Shown here in pieces: positions 8,443 to 18,363 of a stretch of DNA of 64,000 nt. Where the stretch lies: assembly GCF_003046545.1 (NCBI RefSeq), contig NZ_QAAA01000001.1, positions 186,001 through 250,000 on the forward strand, written 5' to 3'. The notes under the pieces are model-generated. The model had not been told where the DNA came from and ran no database searches. It was given only the letters and a program-made list of their open reading frames with translations. A program made the translations under genes and the position numbers. This DNA comes from Rhodovulum imhoffii (GTDB taxonomy: Bacteria > Pseudomonadota > Alphaproteobacteria > Rhodobacterales > Rhodobacteraceae). Position 1 is the stretch's first letter. Each line of letters starts with the position of its first letter.

Positions 8443-9654
8443 ATGATGGACGGCAGAGTCGAAGACGCCCTGACCGGCGAACAGCGGATCCGCAATTTCA
8501 ACCTCAATTTCGGGCCTCAGCACCCGGCGGCGCACGGCGTTTTGCGTCTGGTTCTGGAACTGGATGGCGAAATCGTCGAACGTTGCGACCCGCATATCGG
8601 GTTGTTGCATCGTGGCACCGAAAAGCTGATGGAAAGCCGCACCTACCTGCAGAACCTGCCCTATCTGGACCGGCTCGACTATGTCGCACCGATGAACCAG
8701 GAACATGCCTGGTGCATGGCCATCGAAAAGCTGACCGGGACCAGGGTGCCCCGCCGCGCCAGCCTGATCCGGGTTCTTTATTCGGAAATTGGCCGGGTTC
8801 TGAACCATTTGCTGAACGTGACCACGCAGGCCATGGATGTCGGGGCCCTGACGCCACCGCTTTGGGGCTTCGAGGAGCGCGAGAAGCTGATGATCTTTTA
8901 TGAGCGTGCCTGCGGTGCGCGGATGCACGCGGCCTATTTCCGGCCCGGCGGTGTACATCAGGATCTGACGCCGGAGCTTGTCGAGGATATCGATGCCTGG
9001 GCCGAGGAATTTCCGAAGGTTCTGGACGATATCGACGGTCTGCTGACGGAGAACCGTATTTTCAAGCAGCGCAATGCGGATATCGGTATCGTTTCCGAGC
9101 AAGATGTGCTCGACTGGGGCTTTTCCGGTGTGATGGTGCGCGGCTCCGGTCTTGCGTGGGATTTGCGCCGTGCCCAGCCCTATGAATGTTACGATGAGTT
9201 CGACTTCCAGATTCCGGTCGGCAAGAACGGCGACTGCTATGACCGTTACCTTGTGCGGATGGAAGAAATGCGCCAGTCCACCCGGATCATCCGGCAGGCC
9301 TGTGAAAAGCTGCGTCATGAAAAGGGGGATGTGCTTGCCCGCGGCAAGCTGACCCCTCCCAGGCGTGAGGAGATGAAGACCTCTATGGAGGCCTTGATTC
9401 ATCACTTCAAGCTTTACACAGAGGGGTTCCATGTCCCCGAGGGGGAGGTTTACGCCGCGGTTGAAGCCCCGAAGGGCGAGTTCGGCGTTTACCTCGTGGC
9501 CGACGGTACCAACAAACCTTACCGGGCCAAGTTGCGCGCGCCGGGCTTTCTGCACCTTCAGGCGATGGATTACGTGGCCCGCGGCCACCAACTGGCCGAT
9601 GTGGCGGCCATCATCGGCACCATGGATATCGTATTCGGAGAGGTCGACCGGTGA
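8443..9654 (+). CDS. nuoD: NADH-quinone oxidoreductase subunit D
   Basis: A 403-residue 49-kDa-type subunit related to the large subunit of NiFe hydrogenases; it lines the quinone site. Signatures seen are [20 protein letters not shown] near residue 23 (quinone-contact His), [12 protein letters not shown], and the C-terminal DIVFGEVDR ending. Two adjacent ATGs (8443, 8446) could start it; GAAGG at 8432 serves either. Confidence 0.95.
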   Translation: MMDGRVEDALTGEQRIRNFNLNFGPQHPAAHGVLRLVLELDGEIVERCDPHIGLLHRGTEKLMESRTYLQNLPYLDRLDYVAPMNQEHAWCMAIEKLTGTRVPRRASLIRVLYSEIGRVLNHLLNVTTQAMDVGALTPPLWGFEEREKLMIFYERACGARMHAAYFRPGGVHQDLTPELVEDIDAWAEEFPKVLDDIDGLLTENRIFKQRNADIGIVSEQDVLDWGFSGVMVRGSGLAWDLRRAQPYECYDEFDFQIPVGKNGDCYDRYLVRMEEMRQSTRIIRQACEKLRHEKGDVLARGKLTPPRREEMKTSMEALIHHFKLYTEGFHVPEGEVYAAVEAPKGEFGVYLVADGTNKPYRAKLRAPGFLHLQAMDYVARGHQLADVAAIIGTMDIVFGEVDR

Positions 9655-9690
9655 TGATTTCTTTGCACGTTTCGGAAGGACAGGCTGCAC

Positions 9691-10707
9691 ATGCTGCGTA
9701 GACTTCACCCCGACCAGCCCGATGGCTTTGCCTTCACACCCGCCAACCAGGCCTGGGCGGAGGCGCAGATTCGCAAGTATCCTGCCGGGCGCGAGGCCAG
9801 CGCGGTCATTCCGTTGCTGTGGCGCGCGCAGGAGCAGGAGGGGTGGCTGACCCGTCCCGCGATCGAACATGTCGCGGATATGCTCGGCATGGCCTATATC
9901 CGGGCGCTGGAGGTTGCGACCTTCTACTTCATGTTTCAGCTTTCGCCGGTCGGGTCGGTTGCGCATGTGCAGATTTGTGGCACGACGTCGTGCCTGATTT
10001 GCGGCGCGGAAGACCTGATCGGCGTCTGCCGGGAGAAGATCGCTCCGACACCGCACGCCCTGTCCCCGGACGGAAAGTTCAGCTGGGAGGAGGTCGAGTG
10101 CCTTGGCGCCTGTGCCAATGCGCCGATGGCCCAGATCGGCAAGGACTATTACGAGGACCTGACCGCAGAGCGCCTTTCGAAGATTCTCGACGATCTCGCC
10201 TTGGGCAAGGTGCCGACGCCGGGGCCGCAGAACGGACGCTATGCATCGGAACCCGCAGGCGGGTTGACGAGTCTGGCCGGCGGGGCCGAAAGTCCGCACA
10301 AGGGCTATAATGCTTCGGTAGAACTGGCGCGCGGTATCGGCGACACGGTCAGGCGCATCGACGGCACCGAAGTTCCCCTGCTGGTGCCGTGGCGCGCCGC
10401 ACCGGGGCATGAGGACGGTCGCCGGCCGACGGTGCTGCGTGCGCCTCTGGCTTCGGGGGCGGACGACCTGACGCGCCTTGAGGGCGTTGATAAACCGCTT
10501 GCTGCCATGCTCAATACGCTTGGCATCTTTCATTTTGCGCAAATCGCTGAATGGGGGGCCGATAACGTCGCCTGGATGGAGGCGAACCTTGAAGGTTTCA
10601 AGGGGCGTGTCCACGGCGGCATTTGGGTAGAACAGGCCCGGGCATTTGCCTCTGAGGGCGAGACAACGGGCGCTCACCGCGTTAGAAATGAAAACGCGGA
10701 GCACTAA
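9691..10707 (+). CDS. nuoE: NADH-quinone oxidoreductase subunit E with C-terminal helix-hairpin-helix extension
   Basis: Residues 1 to about 180 are a thioredoxin-like [2Fe-2S] NuoE. Cluster ligands are in [11 protein letters not shown] and [10 protein letters not shown], and the subunit passes electrons near the FMN site of NuoF. At 338 residues it is far longer than a minimal NuoE of about 170-240. The extra part holds a linker and, at about residues 256-325, a domain starting [16 protein letters not shown] and ending [14 protein letters not shown]. That domain is clearly similar to the C-terminus of the next gene's product (DDLKRIKGVGPKLERL ... [14 protein letters not shown]). This is a helix-hairpin-helix/H3TH-like fold otherwise linked to nucleic-acid binding. 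Long NuoE forms are known in Rhodobacter relatives; the role of the tail is not known to me. Confidence 0.92.
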   Translation: MLRRLHPDQPDGFAFTPANQAWAEAQIRKYPAGREASAVIPLLWRAQEQEGWLTRPAIEHVADMLGMAYIRALEVATFYFMFQLSPVGSVAHVQICGTTSCLICGAEDLIGVCREKIAPTPHALSPDGKFSWEEVECLGACANAPMAQIGKDYYEDLTAERLSKILDDLALGKVPTPGPQNGRYASEPAGGLTSLAGGAESPHKGYNASVELARGIGDTVRRIDGTEVPLLVPWRAAPGHEDGRRPTVLRAPLASGADDLTRLEGVDKPLAAMLNTLGIFHFAQIAEWGADNVAWMEANLEGFKGRVHGGIWVEQARAFASEGETTGAHRVRNENAEH

Positions 10708-10728
10708 CCGTTGCAGCGGAGTGAGACA

Positions 10729-11433
10729 ATGAATGTAAACAGACCCGAAAATAAAGTGAGATGCGCCATTGCGATCTGGCTGCTTTCGGCGGTCGTTGGC
10801 GTCACGGTGGCCGTGATCGGATACCGTCTTGGCCTTTGGGCGCTTGGGGCGTTGATTGGCGGGGCCGTAACCCTTGGGGTTATGGGGGCCTTGATGACGA
10901 TGACCTTTTGTCGGACGGATGAGGAAATCGAGGCGGCCCGTCGCGAAAACGCCGAGATCGAGGCGCGCCGGGCGAAGTACCGTGCCGCCGACGATGACGT
11001 GAAGGCACATGACGGGGGGCGCCCTGCGCCCGTGGCGGCCAGGCCTGTGGTGCCGACGGTTGCGGCATCCGCCCCCCGGCCTGCGCCCGCGCCTGCGGCG
11101 CGCCCCGAACCCGCGCCTGTCGAACAGGCCCCGGCGGCCGAGGTCGGGACGCGTCCCGTTGCGCTGGATGGGCCGCGTGCCGGTCAGGCCGACGACCTGA
11201 AGCGGATCAAGGGTGTCGGACCGAAGCTGGAACGGCTTTGCAACCGTCTCGGGTTCTATCACTTTGACCAGATTGCGGCCTGGACCCCGGATGAGATTGC
11301 CTGGGTGGACGAGAACCTTGAGGGGTTCAAGGGCCGGGTCAGCCGGGACGAGTGGGTCGCACAGGCAAGGGTGCTCGCCGAAGGCGGTGAGACGGAGTTT
11401 TCTCAGAAGGTCGACAAGGGCGACGTTTACTGA
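10729..11433 (+). CDS. membrane protein with C-terminal helix-hairpin-helix (H3TH-like) domain, in the nuo operon
   Basis: A 234-residue protein between nuoE and nuoF. Residues about 12-65 form two hydrophobic helices (AIWLLSAVVGVTVAVIGY and ALGALIGGAVTLGVMGALM). A short charged helix and an Ala/Pro-rich linker (about 95-145) follow. At about 153-222 lies the domain DDLKRIKGVGPKLERL ... FDQIAAWTPDEIAWVDENL, which repeats the NuoE tail. ATG 10729 is preferred over the TTG at 10711 because CGGAG (10717-10721) is spaced correctly from it. Its place in the operon suggests a complex I accessory or assembly factor anchored in the membrane; this is inference. Extra open reading frames of unknown function are known in the Rhodobacter capsulatus nuo operon. 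Confidence 0.85.
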   Translation: MNVNRPENKVRCAIAIWLLSAVVGVTVAVIGYRLGLWALGALIGGAVTLGVMGALMTMTFCRTDEEIEAARRENAEIEARRAKYRAADDDVKAHDGGRPAPVAARPVVPTVAASAPRPAPAPAARPEPAPVEQAPAAEVGTRPVALDGPRAGQADDLKRIKGVGPKLERLCNRLGFYHFDQIAAWTPDEIAWVDENLEGFKGRVSRDEWVAQARVLAEGGETEFSQKVDKGDVY

Positions 11434-11590
11434 GGCCAGGACAGGGGCGGCGGCGCACACTGTTTAGCCGCGTTTAGCCGCCCATATGCGGGATGATCCC
11501 GCACGCGAAACTGCCTTGGCGGCGGGTAAGGAATCTGCTGCCAATGGCATCGAAATACGGGCCTTCGCGGCCGACGAACAGGGTGACCCA

Positions 11591-12886
11591 ATGCTGACCG
11601 ATCAGGATCGCATCTTCACAAATCTTTACGGAATGCATGAACGCACGCTGAAGGGCGCGCGGGCGCGCGGGCATTGGGACGGCACCGCCGGGATCATCGC
11701 CAAGGGCCGGGACTGGATCATCGACGAGATGAAGAAATCCGGGCTGCGCGGCCGGGGCGGGGCGGGATTTCCCACGGGCCTTAAATGGTCTTTCATGCCG
11801 AAGGAAAGTGACGGAAGGCCGCACTATCTTGTCATCAATGCGGATGAATCCGAACCCGGGACCTGCAAGGATCGGGAGATCATGCGCCATGATCCGCACA
11901 CCCTGATCGAAGGGGCGCTGATCGCCGGTTTCGCGATGGGGGCGCATGCCTCTTACATCTACATCCGCGGCGAATATATTCGTGAGCGTGAGGCGTTGCA
12001 GGCCGCGATTGACGAGGCTTACGACGCCGGTCTTCTGGGGGCGGATGCCGCCGGGTCGGGCTGGGATTTCGACCTTTACCTGCATCATGGCGCGGGGGCG
12101 TATATCTGCGGGGAGGAGACGGCGCTTCTCGAAAGCCTGGAAGGCAAGAAGGGTATGCCTCGCATGAAACCTCCGTTCCCGGCGGGGGCGGGGCTTTACG
12201 GGTGCCCGACCACGGTCAACAATGTGGAGTCCATCGCCGTGGTGCCGACCATCCTGCGCCGCGGGGGGGACTGGTTTGCCGGTTTCGGCCGCCCCAACAA
12301 TGCCGGGACCAAGATTTTCGCCGTTTCCGGCCATGTGAACAGCCCATGCGTTGTTGAGGAAAGCATGTCCATTTCCCTGCGCGAATTGCTGGATCGCCAC
12401 TGCGGTGGCGTGCGTGGCGGGTGGGGAAACCTCAAGGCGGTGATACCGGGGGGGTCTTCGGTGCCGCTCTTGCCGGCGAGCCTGTGCGATGACGCGATCA
12501 TGGATTTCGACTGGCTGAGGGAGCAGAAATCCGGCCTTGGGACTGCGGCGGTGATCGTGATGGATCAGTCCACCGACCTTATCAAGGCGATCTGGAGACT
12601 TGCCAGTTTCTACAAGCACGAAAGCTGCGGACAATGCACGCCCTGCCGTGAAGGGACCGGCTGGATGATGCGGGTGATGGACCGGCTTGTGCGAGGTGAG
12701 GCCGAGATCGAGGAAATCGACATGTTGTTCGACATTTCCCGTCAGGTCGAGGGCCATACCATCTGTGCGCTTGGCGACGCGGCGGCCTGGCCGATTCAGG
12801 GGCTTATCCGGCATTTTCGCGACGAGATCGAGGATCGGATCAAGGCTCGCAAGAGCGGTCGCGCATCGGCGGTGGCGGCAGAGTGA
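11591..12886 (+). CDS. nuoF: NADH-quinone oxidoreductase subunit F
   Basis: A 431-residue NADH-oxidising subunit. It binds NADH and FMN ([19 protein letters not shown] near residue 53; [16 protein letters not shown]) and cluster N3 ([12 protein letters not shown] near residue 345, plus HTICALGD). ATG 11591 is chosen because [13 protein letters not shown] is the family N-terminus; the longer frame back to 11486 is not conserved-looking. The 157 bases between the preceding gene's stop and this start hold no gene I can support; GGGTGA just upstream may serve as ribosome site. Confidence 0.95.
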   Translation: MLTDQDRIFTNLYGMHERTLKGARARGHWDGTAGIIAKGRDWIIDEMKKSGLRGRGGAGFPTGLKWSFMPKESDGRPHYLVINADESEPGTCKDREIMRHDPHTLIEGALIAGFAMGAHASYIYIRGEYIREREALQAAIDEAYDAGLLGADAAGSGWDFDLYLHHGAGAYICGEETALLESLEGKKGMPRMKPPFPAGAGLYGCPTTVNNVESIAVVPTILRRGGDWFAGFGRPNNAGTKIFAVSGHVNSPCVVEESMSISLRELLDRHCGGVRGGWGNLKAVIPGGSSVPLLPASLCDDAIMDFDWLREQKSGLGTAAVIVMDQSTDLIKAIWRLASFYKHESCGQCTPCREGTGWMMRVMDRLVRGEAEIEEIDMLFDISRQVEGHTICALGDAAAWPIQGLIRHFRDEIEDRIKARKSGRASAVAAE

Positions 12887-13302
12887 TGGTGCGTGGGCGG
12901 CATATCTTCGCGGCGCTGATCCTTGCCCTCGCGGGCGGGGGGGTGGCGCATGCCGAGGATCTGCCGCCCTTGCGCGAGAACCGGCATATCAACGGATCTC
13001 TGCTGTCCGCTGCGATCGGGGATGAAATCCGCAAGCACTGTCCGACGATTTCGCCGCGCCTCTTTCTGGCGATGAAAAAGGCGTGGGAACTGGAGCAATA
13101 CGCCAGGAAACTGGGCTACAGCGATGCACAGATCGAGGCGTTTCTCGAGTCCGAGCGGGAGCGAGATCGCATGCGGGCCCTGCGCGACAAGTATTTACGC
13201 GCCAACGGCGTGATCAAGGGCGATGCCGAAAGCTATTGCAGGCTGGGGCGGGCGGAAATCGCAAAGGGAACCCTGACCGGGATTCTGCTGCGGGAGAACT
13301 AG
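12886..13302 (+). CDS. DUF5333 family exported small protein in the nuo operon
   Basis: A 138-residue protein beginning with a signal peptide (VRGRHIFAALILALAGGG, cleavage probably after AHA near residue 22). The mature part is mostly helical and charged, with two Cys (HCPTISPRLF and AESYCRLGR), a pattern I associate with DUF5333 from Rhodobacterales. The ATG at 12886 shares one base with the nuoF stop (TGATG), implying translational coupling. It would act in the periplasm, where no complex I core subunit resides, so a role in assembly or stability is speculative. Function unknown. Confidence 0.75.
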   Translation: MVRGRHIFAALILALAGGGVAHAEDLPPLRENRHINGSLLSAAIGDEIRKHCPTISPRLFLAMKKAWELEQYARKLGYSDAQIEAFLESERERDRMRALRDKYLRANGVIKGDAESYCRLGRAEIAKGTLTGILLREN

Positions 13303-13341
13303 GAAAGGCGGCGTCGAGGCGCCGGAAGGCAAGGGTAGTCA

Positions 13342-15363
13342 ATGTCTGAGCGACGCAAGATCATCATTGATGGCCGCGAGGTCGAGGTCGATCCGGCCAT
13401 GACCCTGTTGCAGGCCTGCGAGGAAGCCGGGGTCGAGGTTCCGCGCTTCTGTTATCATGAGCGGCTGTCGATCGCGGGCAACTGCCGGATGTGCCTTGTC
13501 GAGGTCGTGGGCGGCCCGCCCAAGCCTGCGGCATCCTGTGCGATGCAGGTGCGCGATCTGCGTCCGGGCCCGGAAGGCCAGCCGCCGCAGGTGCGCACCA
13601 ACAGCCCCATGGTCAAGAAAGCCCGTGAAGGGGTGATGGAATTCCTGCTGATCAATCATCCGCTGGACTGCCCGATTTGCGATCAGGGCGGTGAGTGTGA
13701 TTTGCAAGATCAGGCAATGGCTTACGGGGTTGACTTCAGCCGCTACCGGGAGCCCAAGCGCGCCGTGGACGACCCCGATCTCGGGCCTTTGGTGGCGACC
13801 TGCATGACGCGCTGTATTTCCTGCACCCGTTGCGTGCGCTTTACTACCGAGGTCGCGGGCATTGCCCAGATGGGGCAAACCGGACGAGGGGAAGATGCGG
13901 AAATCACCTCCTATCTCGGCCAGACGCTGGAGTCGAACCTTCAGGGCAACATCATCGACCTGTGCCCGGTTGGGGCGCTTACTTCGAAGCCCTACGCCTT
14001 CACTGCTCGTCCGTGGGAACTGACAAAGACCGAAACCATCGACGTGATGGATGCGCTCGGGTCCAGCATCCGGGTGGATACGAAGGGGCGCGAGGTCATG
14101 CGCATTCTGCCGCGCAACAACGACGGTGTGAATGAGGAATGGATCAGCGACAAGACCCGCTTTGTCTGGGATGGGCTGCGCCGCCAGCGGCTGGACCGGC
14201 CTTACCTGCGTGAAAACGGCAGGCTGCGCCCCGCGACCTGGGCGGAGGCCCTTGGAAAGGCGGCGCAGGTGCTGAAGGGCGCGTCGAAACCCGCCGCCCT
14301 GGTGGGCGATCTGGTTTCTGTCGAGGCGGCTTATGCTCTCAAGACCCTGATTGAGGGGTTGGGTGGCGTGGTCGAGTGTCGTACGGACGGGGCGAAGCTG
14401 CCGGTGGGGAACCGCTCGGGGTATGCGGGGACGGCGGCCGTCGAGGATATCGATACGGCGGAGCGGATCCTTCTGATCGGCACCAACCCGAGAGATGAGG
14501 CGCCGGTACTGAACGCACGCATCCGCAAGGCGTGGCTGGCCGGGGCCGAGGTGGCGCTGGTCGGGCCGTTTGCGGACCTGACCTATGATGTTCATCATGC
14601 CGGCAGTGACCGGGCGGCTCTTCAGAAAATCGTCGATATGGGGGGCGATGAGACCATTCGCGGCAAACGGTCGCTGGTGATCGTCGGGCAGGGGGCATTG
14701 CGGGAGGCCGACGGAGCCGCCGTTCTGGCCGCCGCCCAGGCAATTGCCTCGAACACCGAAAGCGGTCTTCTGATCCTGCACAGCGCAGCGTCCCGGGTTG
14801 GGGCGATGGATGTCGGGGCGACCTGTGAGCGTGGCATGGACGCGATAAACGACGCCGATGTGATCTACAACCTCGGTGCCGACGAGGTAGAGATCGGCGA
14901 AGGTGTTTTCGTGATTTATCAGGGCAGCCATGGCGACCGCGGTGCGCATCGTGCCGACGTGATCCTGCCCGGCGCGGCCTATACCGAGGAACAAGGTCTT
15001 TTCGTCAACACCGAGGGGCGTCCCCAATTGGCGCTGCGGGCCGGGTTTCCGCCCGGGGATGCCAGAGAAAACTGGGCCATCCTGCGGGCGCTTTCGGCAG
15101 AGATGGGAAAACCGCTGCCTTTTGACAGCCTCGCGGACCTGCGCCAGCGCCTGATCAAGGCCATACCGCATCTGGGCCGGCTGGACGTGGTGCCGGAGAA
15201 TGCCTGGCAGCCGCTGCCGGCGCTGCCGATGGCGCAGGCATCTTTCCGCTACGCAATATCGGATTTCTACCTGACGAACCCGATTGCGCGGGCGTCGTCC
15301 CTGATGGCGGAATTGTCGGCAAACACAAAGGCACGCCGAAATACGTCCGTGGCGGCGGAGTGA
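13342..15363 (+). CDS. nuoG: NADH-quinone oxidoreductase subunit G
   Basis: A 673-residue iron-sulfur subunit of the peripheral arm. It shows the [2Fe-2S] ligands ([18 protein letters not shown] near residue 38), the His/Cys cluster N5 motif ([18 protein letters not shown] near 107), and N4 ligands ([10 protein letters not shown] and DLCPVGAL). A molybdopterin-oxidoreductase-like domain without metal cofactor follows from about residue 220. Length is close to alphaproteobacterial NuoG and the mitochondrial 75-kDa subunit. Confidence 0.95.
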   Translation: MSERRKIIIDGREVEVDPAMTLLQACEEAGVEVPRFCYHERLSIAGNCRMCLVEVVGGPPKPAASCAMQVRDLRPGPEGQPPQVRTNSPMVKKAREGVMEFLLINHPLDCPICDQGGECDLQDQAMAYGVDFSRYREPKRAVDDPDLGPLVATCMTRCISCTRCVRFTTEVAGIAQMGQTGRGEDAEITSYLGQTLESNLQGNIIDLCPVGALTSKPYAFTARPWELTKTETIDVMDALGSSIRVDTKGREVMRILPRNNDGVNEEWISDKTRFVWDGLRRQRLDRPYLRENGRLRPATWAEALGKAAQVLKGASKPAALVGDLVSVEAAYALKTLIEGLGGVVECRTDGAKLPVGNRSGYAGTAAVEDIDTAERILLIGTNPRDEAPVLNARIRKAWLAGAEVALVGPFADLTYDVHHAGSDRAALQKIVDMGGDETIRGKRSLVIVGQGALREADGAAVLAAAQAIASNTESGLLILHSAASRVGAMDVGATCERGMDAINDADVIYNLGADEVEIGEGVFVIYQGSHGDRGAHRADVILPGAAYTEEQGLFVNTEGRPQLALRAGFPPGDARENWAILRALSAEMGKPLPFDSLADLRQRLIKAIPHLGRLDVVPENAWQPLPALPMAQASFRYAISDFYLTNPIARASSLMAELSANTKARRNTSVAAE

Positions 15364-15471
15364 ATGATGAAGGGTTTCCCGGCGAACATGGCCGCACCGC
15401 GCGGCAGCCGGGGTGCCGACCGGGGCCACCCCGTCACGGCGACCAGAGGGATATGGGGCAAGAATGGCTGA
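15364..15471 (+). CDS. possible 35-residue ORF between nuoG and nuoH (doubtful)
   Basis: ATG ATG directly after the nuoG stop opens a 35-codon frame that ends 8 bases inside nuoH. The product would be basic and Gly/Arg/Pro-rich ([16 protein letters not shown] ...), with no recognised domain. It may be a leader for translational coupling to nuoH or simply chance; codon content alone does not separate these. Confidence 0.2.
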   Translation: MMKGFPANMAAPRGSRGADRGHPVTATRGIWGKNG

Positions 15472-16501
15472 TTTTCTGAATACCGCTATGGGAACCGCGC
15501 TGATCGTGGCGGCGCAGGGCTTGCTGGTCATCGCATTCGTGATGATCTCATTGTTGTTCCTTGTCTATGGCGACCGCAAGATCTGGGCCGCGGTGCAGAT
15601 GCGCCGGGGGCCGAACGTGGTTGGGGCTTTCGGGTTGCTGCAAACGGTGGCCGACGCGCTGAAATACGTCGTCAAGGAGGTCGTTGTTCCCGCGGGCAGC
15701 GACAAGTCGGTATTCTTCCTGGCTCCGATGATTTCCTTCGTTATGGCGCTGCTGGCCTGGGCTGTCGTCCCGTTTTCCGACCGGCTGGTGCTGGCGGATC
15801 TGAATGTCGCCATCCTTTACGTTCTGGCGGTCTCCTCGCTGGAGGTATACGGGGTGATCATGGGCGGTTGGGCGTCGAATTCGAAATACGCCTTTCTGGG
15901 CAGCCTGCGCTCGGCAGCGCAGATGATTTCCTACGAGGTGTCGATCGGGCTGATCATCATCGGGGTGATCCTGTCTACCGGCAGCCTGAACTTCGGGGAC
16001 ATCGTTGCCGCGCAGGATGGCAGCTTTGGCCTGTTCAACTGGTACTGGCTGCCCCATCTTCCAATGGTGTTCCTGTTCTTCATTTCCGCCCTGGCGGAAA
16101 CGAACCGTCCGCCCTTCGATCTGCCCGAGGCGGAGTCCGAACTCGTGGCGGGCTATCAGGTGGAATATTCCTCCACCCCGTTCCTTCTGTTCATGGCGGG
16201 TGAGTATATTGCCATCTTCCTGATGTGCGCGCTGATGAGCCTGCTGTTTTTCGGGGGATGGCTGTCGCCCATTCCGGGGCTGCCCGACGGGGCGCTGTGG
16301 ATGGTGGCCAAGATGGCCGGCTTCTTCTTCCTCTTCGCGATGGTGAAGGCCATCGTGCCCCGTTACCGCTACGATCAGTTGATGCGGCTGGGCTGGAAGG
16401 TGTTCCTGCCGATGTCGCTGGCCTGGGTGGTTCTGGTGGCGTTCTTCGCAAAATTCGAGATGTTCGGCGGCGCCTATGCCCGCTGGGCGATTGGGGGCTG
16501 A
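15464..16501 (+). CDS. nuoH: NADH-quinone oxidoreductase subunit H
   Basis: A 345-residue membrane subunit (ND1 family) at the joint between the arms, lining the quinone entry channel; about eight transmembrane helices. Signatures are [20 protein letters not shown] near residue 35, [20 protein letters not shown] near 205 (acidic loop of the E-channel), and [18 protein letters not shown]. The start ATG 15464 is preceded by GGGGCAAG; an in-frame ATG at 15413 lies in the intergenic stretch and is not family-like. Confidence 0.95.
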   Translation: MADFLNTAMGTALIVAAQGLLVIAFVMISLLFLVYGDRKIWAAVQMRRGPNVVGAFGLLQTVADALKYVVKEVVVPAGSDKSVFFLAPMISFVMALLAWAVVPFSDRLVLADLNVAILYVLAVSSLEVYGVIMGGWASNSKYAFLGSLRSAAQMISYEVSIGLIIIGVILSTGSLNFGDIVAAQDGSFGLFNWYWLPHLPMVFLFFISALAETNRPPFDLPEAESELVAGYQVEYSSTPFLLFMAGEYIAIFLMCALMSLLFFGGWLSPIPGLPDGALWMVAKMAGFFFLFAMVKAIVPRYRYDQLMRLGWKVFLPMSLAWVVLVAFFAKFEMFGGAYARWAIGG

Positions 16502-17399
<898 letters not shown>

Positions 17400-17403
<4 letters not shown>

Positions 17404-18011
17404 GTGTCGTCGATATCGCATTCTACTGCTTCGCGGGGGTTACGCTGATCTCGGGGCTGTTCGTGGTGCTGTCGCGCAACCCGGTCCATTCGGTCTTGTG
17501 GCTGATCACCGCGTTTCTATCGTCGGCTTGCCTGTTCATTCTGCTTGGGGCGGAACTGTTGGCGATGCTGCTGGTGATCGTTTATGTCGGGGCCGTGGCC
17601 GTGTTGTTCCTGTTCGTGGTCATGATGCTGGATGTGGACTTCACCGAGCTGAAATCCGAGTTCGTGCGTTATCTGCCGGTGGCGGCGCTGATCGGGGTGG
17701 TTTTCCTGATCCAGCTTGGGATGGTTTACGCCGTCTGGGAGCCTGCGCAAAACGCTGCGAACCTGCGGGCCGCGGTCATCTCGGACGCGGAGGCGCACAA
17801 TACCGCCCACCTGGGTACGCTGATCTATGACGACTACCTGCATTTGTTCCAGGCGGCGGGACTGATCCTGCTGGTGGCGATGATCGGGGCGATCGTGCTG
17901 ACGCTGCGTCATCGCACGGATGTCAAGCGCCAGGACATCCTGAAGCAGATCTACAGGGATCCGGCCAAGGCGATGGAACTGAAGGACGTGAAACCGGGGC
18001 AGGGGCTGTGA
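17400..18011 (+). CDS. nuoJ: NADH-quinone oxidoreductase subunit J
   Basis: A 203-residue membrane subunit (ND6 family) with five predicted helices. Seen are [20 protein letters not shown] near residue 23 and [20 protein letters not shown] near 57; the latter is the conserved helix 3 with its pi-bulge Tyr-Val-Gly that couples the E-channel to the pump. Start overlaps the CMD-like gene by four bases. Confidence 0.94.
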
Positions 18012-18051
18012 CCTCGGAGAAGATAACGGGTCTTGGGCCCGGGGGGACTAA

Positions 18052-18357
18052 ATGATCGGACTGGAACATTACCTGACGGTGGCTGCGGCGCTGTTCGTCA
18101 TCGGGATATTCGGGATCTTCCTGAACAGGAGGAACGTGATCGTGATTTTGATGTCGGTCGAGCTGATGCTGCTGGCTGTCAACATTAACCTTGTGGCGTT
18201 CTCGGCCTACCTGAACGACCTTGTCGGGCAGATCTTTACCCTGTTCGTGCTGACCGTCGCTGCCGCCGAAGCCGCGATCGGGTTGGCGATCCTTGTTTGC
18301 TTCCACCGCAACAGGGGCACGATCGCGGTGAAGGCCATCAACCTGCTGAAAGGGTAA
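18052..18357 (+). CDS. nuoK: NADH-quinone oxidoreductase subunit K
   Basis: A 101-residue membrane subunit (ND4L family) with three helices. The two buried Glu used in proton translocation are visible in [16 protein letters not shown] (near residue 36) and [14 protein letters not shown] (near residue 72). Length is exactly typical. Confidence 0.95.
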   Translation: MIGLEHYLTVAAALFVIGIFGIFLNRRNVIVILMSVELMLLAVNINLVAFSAYLNDLVGQIFTLFVLTVAAAEAAIGLAILVCFHRNRGTIAVKAINLLKG

Positions 18358-18363
18358 AGCGCC

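Noticed and set aside
7981-11460. 1159-codon open frame on the minus strand
   Set aside because: It runs antisense to nuoC, nuoD, nuoE and the following gene, all solid. Long antisense frames are expected at high GC; no domain is visible.
11486-11590. N-terminal extension of NuoF
   Set aside because: The frame is open but the family N-terminus begins at the Met at 11591, and the upstream part does not resemble complex I sequence.
13339-15531. 730-codon minus-strand frame
   Set aside because: Antisense to nuoG with low-complexity translation.
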